Source: Oscillospiraceae bacterium (lineage in GTDB: Bacteria > Bacillota > Clostridia > Oscillospirales > Ruminococcaceae). Taken from it: 37,870 nucleotides of DNA. The stretch is from NCBI GenBank assembly GCA_017550285.1, contig JAFZPP010000034.1, positions 1 to 37,870 of the forward strand, written 5' to 3'. Made by a program: the position numbers and the translations under genes. Below are positions 14,803 through 23,820 of this stretch, piece after piece. Positions within the stretch are counted from its first letter, which is position 1; every line of letters starts with the position of its first letter. The notes beneath the pieces were generated by a model. The model was not told the origin of the DNA. It searched no databases and worked only from the letters and a program-made list of their open reading frames with translations.

Positions 14803-16986
14803 ATGAAGAATTGGAAAAGGCGGCTCTCTGCGGTCATAGCGTCGTGCATCGCTCTGACTGCAACAGGCATTACTGCGGTTCCCGCACATGCGGCAAGAAC
14901 GGTTGCCCTTTCACCGGATGACACCTACGCGATCAACAACGGCGTGTTCGAGGGCTGGGGTACCTCACTCTGCTGGTGGGCAAACCGCGTCGGCTATTCC
15001 GATTCGCTCGCACAGAAATGTGCGGATACCTTCTTCGGCGAGAACGGTCTGCGGCTGAATATTGCAAGATTCAATATCGGCGGCGGCGACAATCCCACGC
15101 ACAATCACATCACGCGCACTGACTCCAATATGCCCGGATACACAAAGTATCAGAACGGGACGGTCACCTATGACTGGTCTGCGGATGCGAACCAGCGCAA
15201 CGTATTGCAGCGCTGCATCAAAGCCGCAGGTGACGACATGATAGTCGAAATGTTCTCGAATTCGCCGCCGTACTGGATGTGCAAGAGCGGCTGCTCCACC
15301 GGCAATAACAATCCCGGTGCGAACAACTTAAAAGACGACTGCTACGACGATTTCGCGGAATATCTCGCAGAGGTCTGCAAGCACTACAAAGAGGAATGGG
15401 GCGTCACGATTCAGTCCGTCGAGGCAATGAACGAGCCCTATACCAATTTCTGGGGCGCAGGCAGTGCCAAGCAGGAAGGCTGTCATTTTGATATCGGAAA
15501 CTCCGAATCCACAATCATCCTCGAGCTGCAAAAATCCATGGCAAAGCGCGGTATGGAGGATGTCATCATCAGCGCTTCCGACGAAACCTCGATTGATACG
15601 CAGATCGACGCCTACAATGCACTTTCGGGTGATGCGAAAAAGGCGGTCGGACGCATTGATACCCATACCTACGGCGGCAGCAAGCGCTCACAGCTCAAGG
15701 ACCTTGCACTCTCCGCCGGCAAGAATCTCTGGATGTCCGAGGTGGACGGCAACGGTGCAAGCGGACAGAATGCCGGGGCTATGGCGCCGGGGCTATGGCT
15801 CTCCGAGCGCATCACCGCAGACTGCAACGGTCTGAACGCATCCGCATGGATTCTCTGGCAGGTCATTGACAAGCATGTCTGCGCTGCCGGATATATGGGC
15901 AAAAAGGATTCCGGCATGGTCGATATGACAAAGGGCTTCTGGGGCACCGCTGTCGCCGACCATGATCAGGATACCATCGTTCTTTCTAAAAAATACTACT
16001 GCTTCGGTCAGTATACGCGCTATATCCGCCCGGGCATGATCATGCTGAACTGCTCCGGCAACACCATGGCGGCATACGATAAGGAAAACGGACAGGTTGT
16101 CATTGTTTCCTACAATACATCCGCAGGCAATAGCGACATGGTCTACGATCTCTCCGCATTTTCGCAGGTCGGCACCGAAGCAAAGACGATCCGCACGAGC
16201 AATTCCGAGGAATGGAAGGATGTCGGCGCATCGAAGCTCAACGGCAGTCAGCTTGCAGTCTCCCTCGCACCGAACTCCGTGACGACCTTCATCATCGACG
16301 GCGTCAAGGGCAGCATCGAGCGTGAGAACAAGATCGACCTCAAGGGCAAGCAGGTCACCGGCACAAATTCGTGGCATGATGACGAATCGACGGGTCCGGA
16401 AAAGGCATTCGACGGCAACAAGGCAACCTTCTTCGACGGCGTCGGCGACGGCTATACGCAGGTTGACCTCGGCGAAACCTATGACCTCGAGGAATTCGGA
16501 TACTGTCCGCGCAGCGGCTATGAATACCGTGCAATCGACGGCATGATTCAGGTTTCCGATGACGGTCAAAACTGGGAAACCGTCTATACCGTTACGGGTG
16601 AACCGAGTTACGGCATGCATTACTACAAGCCGGAGACACCGGTTTCGGCAAGATATGTCCGATATGCAGTCCCCTCCGGCGCACCGAAAAACAGTGCCAA
16701 CAAGGACAGCGTATACTGCTGCAATATCGCAGAGATCGAGCTCTACGGCAAGCCGCATACCGCAGAAACCACCACAACGACCGAGACAGAACCGCCGAAG
16801 CCGCAGAAGCTGAAAGGTGATGTCGATGCAAACGGCAAGGTTGCTGTTGCTGATGCAGTCATGCTCGTGAAGTATCTGGTCACATCCGAGGATAAGGTCA
16901 CCGATCCGGAGGCTGCCGATATGAATGAGGACGGCATCCTGAACGGAACCGATCTCTCACTGCTCAAATGCGAGCTTCTCAAATAA
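14803..16986 (+). CDS. GH30 family glycoside hydrolase (endo-beta-1,6-galactanase-like) with CBM32-type domain and dockerin
   Basis: The 727-residue protein starts behind AAAAGGGTGG. Residues 1-30 are a signal peptide (VPAHA/A). The GH30 barrel and its beta-domain span about 35-500. Catalytic residues are clear: acid/base Glu211 in EAMNEPY and nucleophile Glu313 in WMSEVDG. The N-terminal FEGWGTSLCWWAN and the NSPPYWMCKSGCSTG segment resemble subfamily 5 beta-1,6-galactanases more than xylanases, but this is from memory of the family. Residues about 510-645 form an F5/8C-like (CBM32) module (SWHDDESTGPEKAFDGNK to CNIAEIELYG). A Thr-rich linker (TAETTTTTE) leads to a dockerin (GDVDANGKV, ADMNEDGIL). 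The enzyme would cut the beta-1,6-galactan side chains of arabinogalactan, matching the arabinofuranosidase-type and galactosidase-type enzymes at 1028-7990. Confidence 0.92.
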   Translation: MKNWKRRLSAVIASCIALTATGITAVPAHAARTVALSPDDTYAINNGVFEGWGTSLCWWANRVGYSDSLAQKCADTFFGENGLRLNIARFNIGGGDNPTHNHITRTDSNMPGYTKYQNGTVTYDWSADANQRNVLQRCIKAAGDDMIVEMFSNSPPYWMCKSGCSTGNNNPGANNLKDDCYDDFAEYLAEVCKHYKEEWGVTIQSVEAMNEPYTNFWGAGSAKQEGCHFDIGNSESTIILELQKSMAKRGMEDVIISASDETSIDTQIDAYNALSGDAKKAVGRIDTHTYGGSKRSQLKDLALSAGKNLWMSEVDGNGASGQNAGAMAPGLWLSERITADCNGLNASAWILWQVIDKHVCAAGYMGKKDSGMVDMTKGFWGTAVADHDQDTIVLSKKYYCFGQYTRYIRPGMIMLNCSGNTMAAYDKENGQVVIVSYNTSAGNSDMVYDLSAFSQVGTEAKTIRTSNSEEWKDVGASKLNGSQLAVSLAPNSVTTFIIDGVKGSIERENKIDLKGKQVTGTNSWHDDESTGPEKAFDGNKATFFDGVGDGYTQVDLGETYDLEEFGYCPRSGYEYRAIDGMIQVSDDGQNWETVYTVTGEPSYGMHYYKPETPVSARYVRYAVPSGAPKNSANKDSVYCCNIAEIELYGKPHTAETTTTTETEPPKPQKLKGDVDANGKVAVADAVMLVKYLVTSEDKVTDPEAADMNEDGILNGTDLSLLKCELLK

Positions 16987-17003
16987 TCAATCCTGAGACA
17001 AGC

Positions 17004-17040
17004 CGCCCGACTGTTCAATGCTGAACAGTCGGGCGTTTTT
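17004..17040 (+). terminator. Terminator of the GH30 gene
   Basis: A perfect 14-bp stem (CGCCCGACTGTTCA at 17004-17017 with 17022-17035), four-base loop, then TTTTTT. Confidence 0.95.
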
Positions 17041-17112
17041 TATACAGAAAATGGAATCCGATGGTTTTGCGATACATTGCTGAATCTTTCGCATGAAATG
17101 AAAAATCTCTGC

Positions 17113-17250
17113 TCTCATCTTGCTTTTTGCGTGATTATATGCTATAAGGCGGCAGTGCCGCCCTCCTTTGATCTAAAGCTCTCAGGCAGAAAACATGTAT
17201 CATAAAAATACTTCCCTCATCTTGCTTTTTGCCGCTTAATATGCTATAAT
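17113..17250 (+). promoter_or_regulatory. Duplicated promoters of the Hsp70-AAA operon
   Basis: P1 is TTGCTT (17120-17125), 17 bases, TATAAG (17143-17148). P2 is TTGCTT (17222-17227), 17 bases, TATAAT (17245-17250), and both have extended -10 TGC. The P1 and P2 regions are direct repeats (CTCATCTTGCTTTTTGC at about 17114 and 17216). A hairpin GGCGGC-AGT-GCCGCC (17148-17162) directly follows the P1 -10 box. P2 is closer to consensus and should be the main promoter. Confidence 0.7.
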
Positions 17251-17307
17251 AATAAAGTATGTACAAAGGTTCACAATGAAAAAGAAATCGTAAAGCAGGT
17301 GAAGAAT

Positions 17308-18813
17308 ATGATATTGGGTATTGATCTCGGAACGACCTATTCAGTTTGTTCCTACATAGATGAAAACGGTGAGCCGCAGATTGCCACGAACATGGAGGGT
17401 CAGCGCACAACGCCGTCCGTTGTATACTTCGAGAGCGAGAGCTCAATGATCGTCGGGCAGACCGCCAAGGAAAACAGTATCTGCTGTCCGGCAGACGTCG
17501 TATCGGCTGTCAAAAACCATATGGGCGAGAAGGATTACCGTTTTACGGCATCCTTCGGGCAGAGCTATACGCCGGAGGTCATTTCCGGACTGATTCTGCG
17601 CAAACTCGTCACAGATGCCAATCAGTTTCTCGGTACCGAAACGCCGCTGAACCGTGTCATCATTACGATCCCCGCATATTTCACCGATGCAGAGCGTACC
17701 GCAACCGAAAATGCAGCTCGCATCGCCGGTCTGGAGCTTGTCCGTACAATCAACGAACCGACTGCCGCAGCCCTGTATTATGCCGTCAAGAGCAAGCTCG
17801 ATCACGCAAATATCCTGGTCTATGATCTCGGCGGCGGAACCTTCGATGTCACGTTGATCCGCGTAGACGGCAGTGCAGTGAATGTCAAGAGCACCAAGGG
17901 CATCAAAAATGTCGGCGGCAGATTCTTCGATGAGGAAATTGTCTCACAGATTCATGATTATATCGAGGATGAGTATGACGTTGATCTCGAAGATGAAGAA
18001 TATCTCGATGTTTATCAGGAACTGTTTAACCGCGCGGAAAAAGCAAAAATCAGTCTTTGCAGACAGGAAAAGGCGGTCATTCCGATCCGTACCGGCGAAT
18101 TCAAGGAAAGCTATACGCTGACCCGCGCCGATTTTGAAAAGATCGTTGCCAAGCTCTATAAGCGCACGGAATACTGTGTCAAGAGTGCGATTGCGGATGC
18201 AGGCATCACCGCAAAGGACATCGACAAGGTGATTCTGGTCGGCGGTTCGAGCCGGATTCCGTATATCGAGCAGCAGCTCACCGCACTGCTCGGCATCACG
18301 CCCTCACATGAGGTCAATCCGGATGAGGTCGTCGCCATGGGTGCGGCACTGTTCGGTAAACAGCTGGAATCTGTCAGCAGCGATACGAAAACCATTTCCG
18401 ATGTCTGCTCACATTCAATCGGCGTCTCCGCGCTTGACGAATTGACGCTGAAAAAGTACAACCGCATTCTGATTAAGCGGAATACAACCCTGCCTGCCGA
18501 AACTTGTCTGCCGTTCCGGACAGCCTCGGAGAATCAGGAGAAGATCGAACTGTCCGTCACAGAGGGTGAATTCAAGGAACTGAGTGATGTCCGTATCATT
18601 TCGGAGGCAGAGATTCTGCTGCCGCCGAATCTGCCGAAGGGTACGCGCGTGGAGGTTGCGCTGCGGCTCGATCCCTCTCAGCTGGTACATCTCTGGCTGC
18701 GCATTCCGGCAGTCAGCTATGAAACGGAACTCAAATTCAACCGCATCTCCAATCTTTCCGATCAGGAGATCGAAAAGCTCACAGGACTGATCGCAGATTA
18801 CGACGTCAGCTGA
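17308..18813 (+). CDS. Hsp70/DnaK-like chaperone lacking the C-terminal lid
   Basis: The 501-residue protein starts at ATG 17308, five bases after AGGTGA; a GTG at 17299 would lie inside that site. The actin-like ATPase domain (about 1-350) has all the Hsp70 signatures: GIDLGTTYS (phosphate 1), NEPTAAALYYA, VYDLGGGTFDVTLI (phosphate 2) and ILVGGSSRIP (adenosine). A short linker with hydrophobic ISDVCSHSIGV leads to a beta substrate-binding domain (about 380-480). The chain ends soon after, so the alpha-helical lid and the EEVD-like tail are absent; DnaK is usually about 610-640 residues. No dnaJ or grpE is nearby, so this is a specialised paralogue and not the housekeeping chaperone. It is the first gene of a compact operon with a TPR-AAA protein and a membrane protein, which suggests it folds or loads clients for that machine. 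Confidence 0.92.
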   Translation: MILGIDLGTTYSVCSYIDENGEPQIATNMEGQRTTPSVVYFESESSMIVGQTAKENSICCPADVVSAVKNHMGEKDYRFTASFGQSYTPEVISGLILRKLVTDANQFLGTETPLNRVIITIPAYFTDAERTATENAARIAGLELVRTINEPTAAALYYAVKSKLDHANILVYDLGGGTFDVTLIRVDGSAVNVKSTKGIKNVGGRFFDEEIVSQIHDYIEDEYDVDLEDEEYLDVYQELFNRAEKAKISLCRQEKAVIPIRTGEFKESYTLTRADFEKIVAKLYKRTEYCVKSAIADAGITAKDIDKVILVGGSSRIPYIEQQLTALLGITPSHEVNPDEVVAMGAALFGKQLESVSSDTKTISDVCSHSIGVSALDELTLKKYNRILIKRNTTLPAETCLPFRTASENQEKIELSVTEGEFKELSDVRIISEAEILLPPNLPKGTRVEVALRLDPSQLVHLWLRIPAVSYETELKFNRISNLSDQEIEKLTGLIADYDVS

Positions 18814-18832
18814 ACGATAGAGGTGAATACAA

Positions 18833-21800
18833 ATGGATATCCCAGCGCCAAAGGATGAGAAGGATTATGACAGAATCATGCGCGACAGTGCAGCGCTTTC
18901 ACCGGCGCAGTGTACTTCCGCACGCGAATCACATATCATCGGCAAGGCATACGAAATGCACGGCGCATTTTCTGACAGCATACCGTGGTATGTGCAGAGC
19001 TTTCTGCTCGATCCCAGCGACGAACGCTTCGGCATGATCGCAGGCGTCTGCCTTGCCGCCGGAAAATACGAAAAATTAGAGGAGTATCTTGCACTGCCGC
19101 AGGCTGATACCGAAGGCTATTATTACAATGCAGCACTGTATGAGCTTGCGTTCCGGACGGGTTCGTCTGCCGAAGCACAGATCACGGCACTGGAACGCTT
19201 TCTCGATATCCAGTATGAGGCAAGCTATATGCTTCGGCTGGCATCGCTGTATCTCGAAACAGATCAGCAAAAGGAAGCAGAACGGCTCTGCAAGAAAGTG
19301 ATGCGGCTCTTCCCCGACCATACGCAGGCAAGCAGCTACGCCTCCGATCTGCGGACTGCGATCAGGGAGGACGCAGGACTTCAGTTTATCCGGCAGAATC
19401 CGTGGGTAAAAGATGATGTATTCATGCATCTCACCTTTGATCTGTCAAAGCCCCTGCCGGAAGATGTCCGGATTGCACCGGCGCCGGCTTCCTCTGCCGC
19501 AGAAACAACTGCACCGGCGCCGGATAAAACTTCCGAACCGCCGAAAAAAGACAAAAAGCCGAAAATCTCACCGATTGTGGAAAACAGCATGCAGGACATC
19601 ATCGGCATGGAAACGCTCAAAGCACCGCTGAATGATATCGTCAGTCTCTTGCAGCTCGAAAAACGGAAATCCAAAGCAGAGCTGGCACTGCAAAAGAATC
19701 TCCGCATTTTCGGGCCGGACGGCTGCGGTAAGACGACCGCCGCATTTGCTGCATGCCGTGCACTGCACAGCATGGGGCTCATTGACGATCCGATTCCGGT
19801 CATCACTGATTATGATTCGCTGCTCTGTGATTCCGACGAAGAGCTGCACAATAATATTCAGGCACTGTTTCAGAGCGCGGAAAACAAATGCGTGCTCATT
19901 GAAAATATCCATGAATTCGACGACGGCAATGCATACGGCGTCGGTTTGAAGATACTCGATCAGCTGACAAAAGCCTTCACGGCGGCAAACGGTGCTGTCC
20001 TGCTGATTATCACCGGCCGTGAACAGGAATCGCAGGAGCTGCTCCTGAAAAAGCGGCGTTTTGCCGATCTGTTCATGCTGGAGCCGGTCTTGCTCGGGAC
20101 ATATTCCATTGATGAACTGATGCAGATTACCGATGCAATCGCTGCAAAAAGCAGCTTTGTCCTCGAGGAGAATGCAAAGCCTCTGTTCCGGAAGAAACTG
20201 GAAAACGCCGCCGCCCAGACTGATTTTGCCTATGCACGCGATATCGACGGGATGCTCAAATCCTGTATCCGCAATGTTGCAAACCGTCTGCGTGACAAGC
20301 GGCGCAAATCCGACAGGGAATATTACATCATCACCGAAGCCGATATCGAAAGCGGCAGCAATGCCGAAACGGTCGAGGAACTGCTCAGTCAGCTCGAGGG
20401 CATGACAGGACTGCAATCGGTCAAGGAACAGGTGCGCGGCATCGTCCGGCATGAGAAATTGCAGCGCATGAAAGCGGAAATCGGTCTGGAGGAAAGCGGT
20501 CACGGCACACTGCATATGCTCTTCACGGGCAATGCCGGCACGGGCAAAACGACCGTTGCGCGCATCCTCGGAAAGATTTACAAGCGGCTCGGCGTCCTGC
20601 CGAAAGGACAGCTGATTGAATGCAGCCGCAAGGATCTGATTTCCAATATCTACGGCGCAACAGACAAGCAGGTCAGTGCAAAGGTCAAGGAGGCAATGGG
20701 CGGCATTCTGTTCATTGACGAAGCATATTCGCTCTGCCGTGACGATAACGATACCTACGGCAAGGAGGCAATCGAGACGCTGCTCAAGGAGATCGAGGAT
20801 CACCGCGACAGCTTCATGGTCATCCTTGCAGGCTACGGTCCGGAAATGGACAAGTTTCTCGATAAGAATCAGGGTCTGCGCAGCCGCATCCCGACGGTTA
20901 TCGACTTTGCAGATTATACACTCGATGAAATGGTGCAGATTTTCAAGGATATTACCAAAGCAAACAAAATGCTGCTCGATGTCGGCACGGACGAAGCAAT
21001 CCGTTCACTGATCGACAGCCGCGCAAAGAAAAAGGATTTCGGCAATGCACGCGGCGTGCGCAATGTGTTCGAGGAAGTACGCCGTGCACAGGAGGCGCGC
21101 ATTGCAGAGCTTGCAGAGCAGAATGCGGGTTCGCTCAGCACCAATGATTTCCTCATCATCAAAAAAGAGGATTTTGAGCGGCTTGCCGGTGCTGCTGAAA
21201 AGCAGAAATCCAAATCCGTTCAGGATTATCTCGATGATCTCAATGCACTGACCGGACTTGCATCGGTCAAGGAACAGGTCAGCCGCATTGTAGCGACCGT
21301 GCAGGTCAATCAGGCAATGAAGGCAGCCGGAATGCCGACGCAGGGCTTCGGCACGCTCCACATGGTCTTTAAGGGCAATGCCGGTACGGGCAAAACAACT
21401 GTTGCACGCATCATCGGCAATATCTACCGTGAGCTCGGCGTGCTCTCGAACGGTCAGCTGATCGAATGCGACCGCAGCAGTCTGGTTGCGGAATATGTCG
21501 GTCAGACAACCGCGAAAACCAAGGCGAAAATTGAGGAGGCGCTCGGCGGCATTCTGTTCATTGACGAGGCATATGCGCTGATGCAGGGCGGCGAAAACGA
21601 TTTTGGCAAAGAGGCAATCACCGAGCTCGTTGCGGATATCGAAAACTACCGCCATGATCTCTGCGTCATAATTGCAGGCTATTCTCAGGAAATGGACCGC
21701 TTTTTGCAGGTCAATCAGGGTCTGAGCAGCCGCTTCCCGAACGAAATCATCTTTGAGGATTATACACCGGAGGAGATGCTCTCGATTCTGCACGGCATGG

Positions 21801-22045
21801 TCAAAGCGAAGGGCATGGTGCTGGAAGAGGGCTGCTATCCGCTGCTGCGGACGCTCATTGCACAGCGTGCACAGGCTGCCGATTTCGGCAATGCACGCGG
21901 CATCCGCAATCTGGTCGAGCAGCTGCTCAGCCGCAGAAATCTCCGCATTGCACCGCTGCTCTCCGATATGAGCATGTCCCCCGAGCAGCGCAATGAGATG
22001 CTGCTGACAGTCAGGCTTCAGGATATTCGGGCGATGCTTGCCTGA
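18833..22045 (+). CDS. TPR protein with three AAA+ modules (CbbX/SpoVK/EccA-like)
   Basis: The 1070-residue cytosolic protein starts behind AGAGGTGA, 19 bases after the Hsp70 gene. Residues about 1-190 are TPR-like helical repeats. A Pro/Ala/Lys linker follows (about 215-250). AAA1 has Walker A GPDGCGKTT (294-302) but a degenerate Walker B ending in VLIENIHEF, so it may bind ATP without turning it over. AAA2 (Walker A GNAGTGKTT 566-574, ILFIDEAYS with Asp629/Glu630) and AAA3 (848-856, Asp911/Glu912) are tandem copies of the CbbX-like module and share SVKEQV and TLHM flanks. AAA3 keeps a pore-loop EYVG (887-890), while AAA2 has NIYG at the matching place (605-608). TPR plus CbbX-like AAA recalls EccA of type VII secretion and SpoVK. 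It is probably a ring-forming remodelling ATPase; the client is unknown. Confidence 0.9.
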   Translation: MDIPAPKDEKDYDRIMRDSAALSPAQCTSARESHIIGKAYEMHGAFSDSIPWYVQSFLLDPSDERFGMIAGVCLAAGKYEKLEEYLALPQADTEGYYYNAALYELAFRTGSSAEAQITALERFLDIQYEASYMLRLASLYLETDQQKEAERLCKKVMRLFPDHTQASSYASDLRTAIREDAGLQFIRQNPWVKDDVFMHLTFDLSKPLPEDVRIAPAPASSAAETTAPAPDKTSEPPKKDKKPKISPIVENSMQDIIGMETLKAPLNDIVSLLQLEKRKSKAELALQKNLRIFGPDGCGKTTAAFAACRALHSMGLIDDPIPVITDYDSLLCDSDEELHNNIQALFQSAENKCVLIENIHEFDDGNAYGVGLKILDQLTKAFTAANGAVLLIITGREQESQELLLKKRRFADLFMLEPVLLGTYSIDELMQITDAIAAKSSFVLEENAKPLFRKKLENAAAQTDFAYARDIDGMLKSCIRNVANRLRDKRRKSDREYYIITEADIESGSNAETVEELLSQLEGMTGLQSVKEQVRGIVRHEKLQRMKAEIGLEESGHGTLHMLFTGNAGTGKTTVARILGKIYKRLGVLPKGQLIECSRKDLISNIYGATDKQVSAKVKEAMGGILFIDEAYSLCRDDNDTYGKEAIETLLKEIEDHRDSFMVILAGYGPEMDKFLDKNQGLRSRIPTVIDFADYTLDEMVQIFKDITKANKMLLDVGTDEAIRSLIDSRAKKKDFGNARGVRNVFEEVRRAQEARIAELAEQNAGSLSTNDFLIIKKEDFERLAGAAEKQKSKSVQDYLDDLNALTGLASVKEQVSRIVATVQVNQAMKAAGMPTQGFGTLHMVFKGNAGTGKTTVARIIGNIYRELGVLSNGQLIECDRSSLVAEYVGQTTAKTKAKIEEALGGILFIDEAYALMQGGENDFGKEAITELVADIENYRHDLCVIIAGYSQEMDRFLQVNQGLSSRFPNEIIFEDYTPEEMLSILHGMVKAKGMVLEEGCYPLLRTLIAQRAQAADFGNARGIRNLVEQLLSRRNLRIAPLLSDMSMSPEQRNEMLLTVRLQDIRAMLA

Positions 22046-22077
22046 TATCAGCATAAACAGGAAAGGATAACGTATAC

Positions 22078-23799
22078 ATGAACCGCGATCTTTTGAAACG
22101 ATTGGAGATTGACGAACGCCTCGGTCTGAGAGAACTGGTCTCCGAACTGGAAGCTAAACAGTTTGAATATCTGGAACGCTTGCAGGGAACAGATGACAGC
22201 AGCCGTCAGGCGGAGCTGGAACAGATTTTACAGGAGATCGAAACTGAAATCACAGATACCAAGGATGAAATCCGCAGTGCAGGCAGTGCGCTGATTTTCG
22301 ACGAAAGCAAACCGCAGACAGAAGCAACCTCCGCACCTGCTGAACCGGAGCCGGATCATCTCGAGGAAAAGATTAAATCACTGCGTCAGCAGGAAGAGGC
22401 ACGCGCCGCGGCTGCCGAAGCACAGGCAAAGCAGGCAGCCGTCGAAAACGCTCCGGCAGCACCCGACAGCATGCAATCGGCACCGACGCAGAATCAGCAG
22501 CAGGTTTCCGGTCTTGCAGCGGCAGTTGCTGCTTTCCAGAAACGGGATTTTGCAACGGCATTTCAATGCTTCTCGCCGCTTGCGGAACAGGATGAACCGA
22601 ACGCACAGCATTTCCTCAGCATGATGTATCATGACGGTGCAGGCATACCCGCGGACTGGGACGGCTTTGATTTCTGGTCAAAGAAGGCGATTGCAAACGG
22701 CAATAAGATCGCCATGGAATACCGCGCGAATATGCTGCTCCGCGAAGGAAACGGCAAGGGCGACTACATCGGCAAGGCGGCAAAGCAATGCTATCAGGAA
22801 GCGCTTGATCTGCTGGAACAGGCAGGCGGACCGGATAATCTTGCGCCGCTGGAAACCTATATCGGCATCGTCGAGCTGCGTGCCGATTCATCCGTTGATC
22901 CGAAGCTGACCGCCATGCGCTCCTGCATCAAGAGTGAGCATGTGAAAAAGGCAATGGATTTCTGTCAGGTGATCTCCGACAACATCTCAGATTCCTACAA
23001 GAAAAAGCAGTGGCTCGACCGCAAAGAGGCGCTTCGGAAGAATAAGCCCTATAAGGTTCCGGGCGCACCCGCCGTACAAAACGGCATATCGCAGACGCAG
23101 CAGCCGAGATATCAGCAATACCGCAAGAAAAGCGGTCCGAGCTGCGGCTGCATCATCGGTATAGTGCTTGCAGTCGGCTTTTTGGCAACCGTTCTGGTTC
23201 CGTCCACAATCCAATATGTAAAAAAAGCTAAACAACAGATTGAGCAGCAATCCGGTGATGCGCAGCCGCAGGAGGATGCCGCAGCTGCAATACCGTTCGG
23301 TACGCAGAAGATTGCGTTGCAGGATATGCCGGAGGATCACTGCGGCGAGCAGCATCTGCTGACGCTGAAATCAGAGCAGGATTATCAGATCGGCAACGAG
23401 ATGTGGGTACAGCCGATGATTTTCCGCGCCGGAAACGGCGACAGCAACGCTTCGGCAGATTATATTCTCGACGGAAAATTCAGCACACTGGAACTGAGCG
23501 CCGCACCGCTGCTCGGCGAGGAAGTATTCTTTGAAAGTACGCATGTAGCATTGCGCATATACGATCCGGAATCCGGTGACATTCTGAGCGAAACACAAAT
23601 CGGCAGCGATCCGGCTCCGACCGCAATCACCGCAGATGTCAGCGGACGCAATACGATCCGCATTGCAGTTTCCCTTGTGGACGGCGGCAACGGCTTTGTC
23701 AATCTCGGCTATACGCTGGTTCGGAATGCGTATCTCATCCCGTCGGAGAATCCAGATGAACCGGCTGCGGAAGCGGTTCCCGAGGAACCGCAGGCGTGA
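22078..23799 (+). CDS. One-pass membrane protein with coiled coil, Sel1-like repeats and extracellular NPCBM-like domain
   Basis: The 573-residue protein starts behind AGGAAAGGATAACG. Residues 1-65 are a charged coiled coil (LVSELEAKQFEYLERL, ILQEIETEI). An Ala/Gln/Glu-rich linker runs to about 140. Residues about 145-265 contain Sel1/TPR-like helical repeats (AQHFLSMMYHDGAGIPADW, AMEYRANMLLREGNGKGDY). After a Gln/Lys-rich stretch comes a single membrane helix at about 358-382 (IIGIVLAVGFLATVLV). With positive residues before it, the N-terminal part should be cytosolic and the C-terminal part outside. The outer part (about 410-560) is a beta-sandwich with ADYILDGKFSTLEL and VSGRNTIRIAVSLVDGG, close to the NPCBM pattern, and an acidic Pro-rich tail. 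The protein links the Hsp70/AAA pair to the cell surface. The domain calls are from pattern only. Confidence 0.75.
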   Translation: MNRDLLKRLEIDERLGLRELVSELEAKQFEYLERLQGTDDSSRQAELEQILQEIETEITDTKDEIRSAGSALIFDESKPQTEATSAPAEPEPDHLEEKIKSLRQQEEARAAAAEAQAKQAAVENAPAAPDSMQSAPTQNQQQVSGLAAAVAAFQKRDFATAFQCFSPLAEQDEPNAQHFLSMMYHDGAGIPADWDGFDFWSKKAIANGNKIAMEYRANMLLREGNGKGDYIGKAAKQCYQEALDLLEQAGGPDNLAPLETYIGIVELRADSSVDPKLTAMRSCIKSEHVKKAMDFCQVISDNISDSYKKKQWLDRKEALRKNKPYKVPGAPAVQNGISQTQQPRYQQYRKKSGPSCGCIIGIVLAVGFLATVLVPSTIQYVKKAKQQIEQQSGDAQPQEDAAAAIPFGTQKIALQDMPEDHCGEQHLLTLKSEQDYQIGNEMWVQPMIFRAGNGDSNASADYILDGKFSTLELSAAPLLGEEVFFESTHVALRIYDPESGDILSETQIGSDPAPTAITADVSGRNTIRIAVSLVDGGNGFVNLGYTLVRNAYLIPSENPDEPAAEAVPEEPQA

Positions 23800-23820
23800 G
23801 TATGAAAGGCAGGAAACAAC

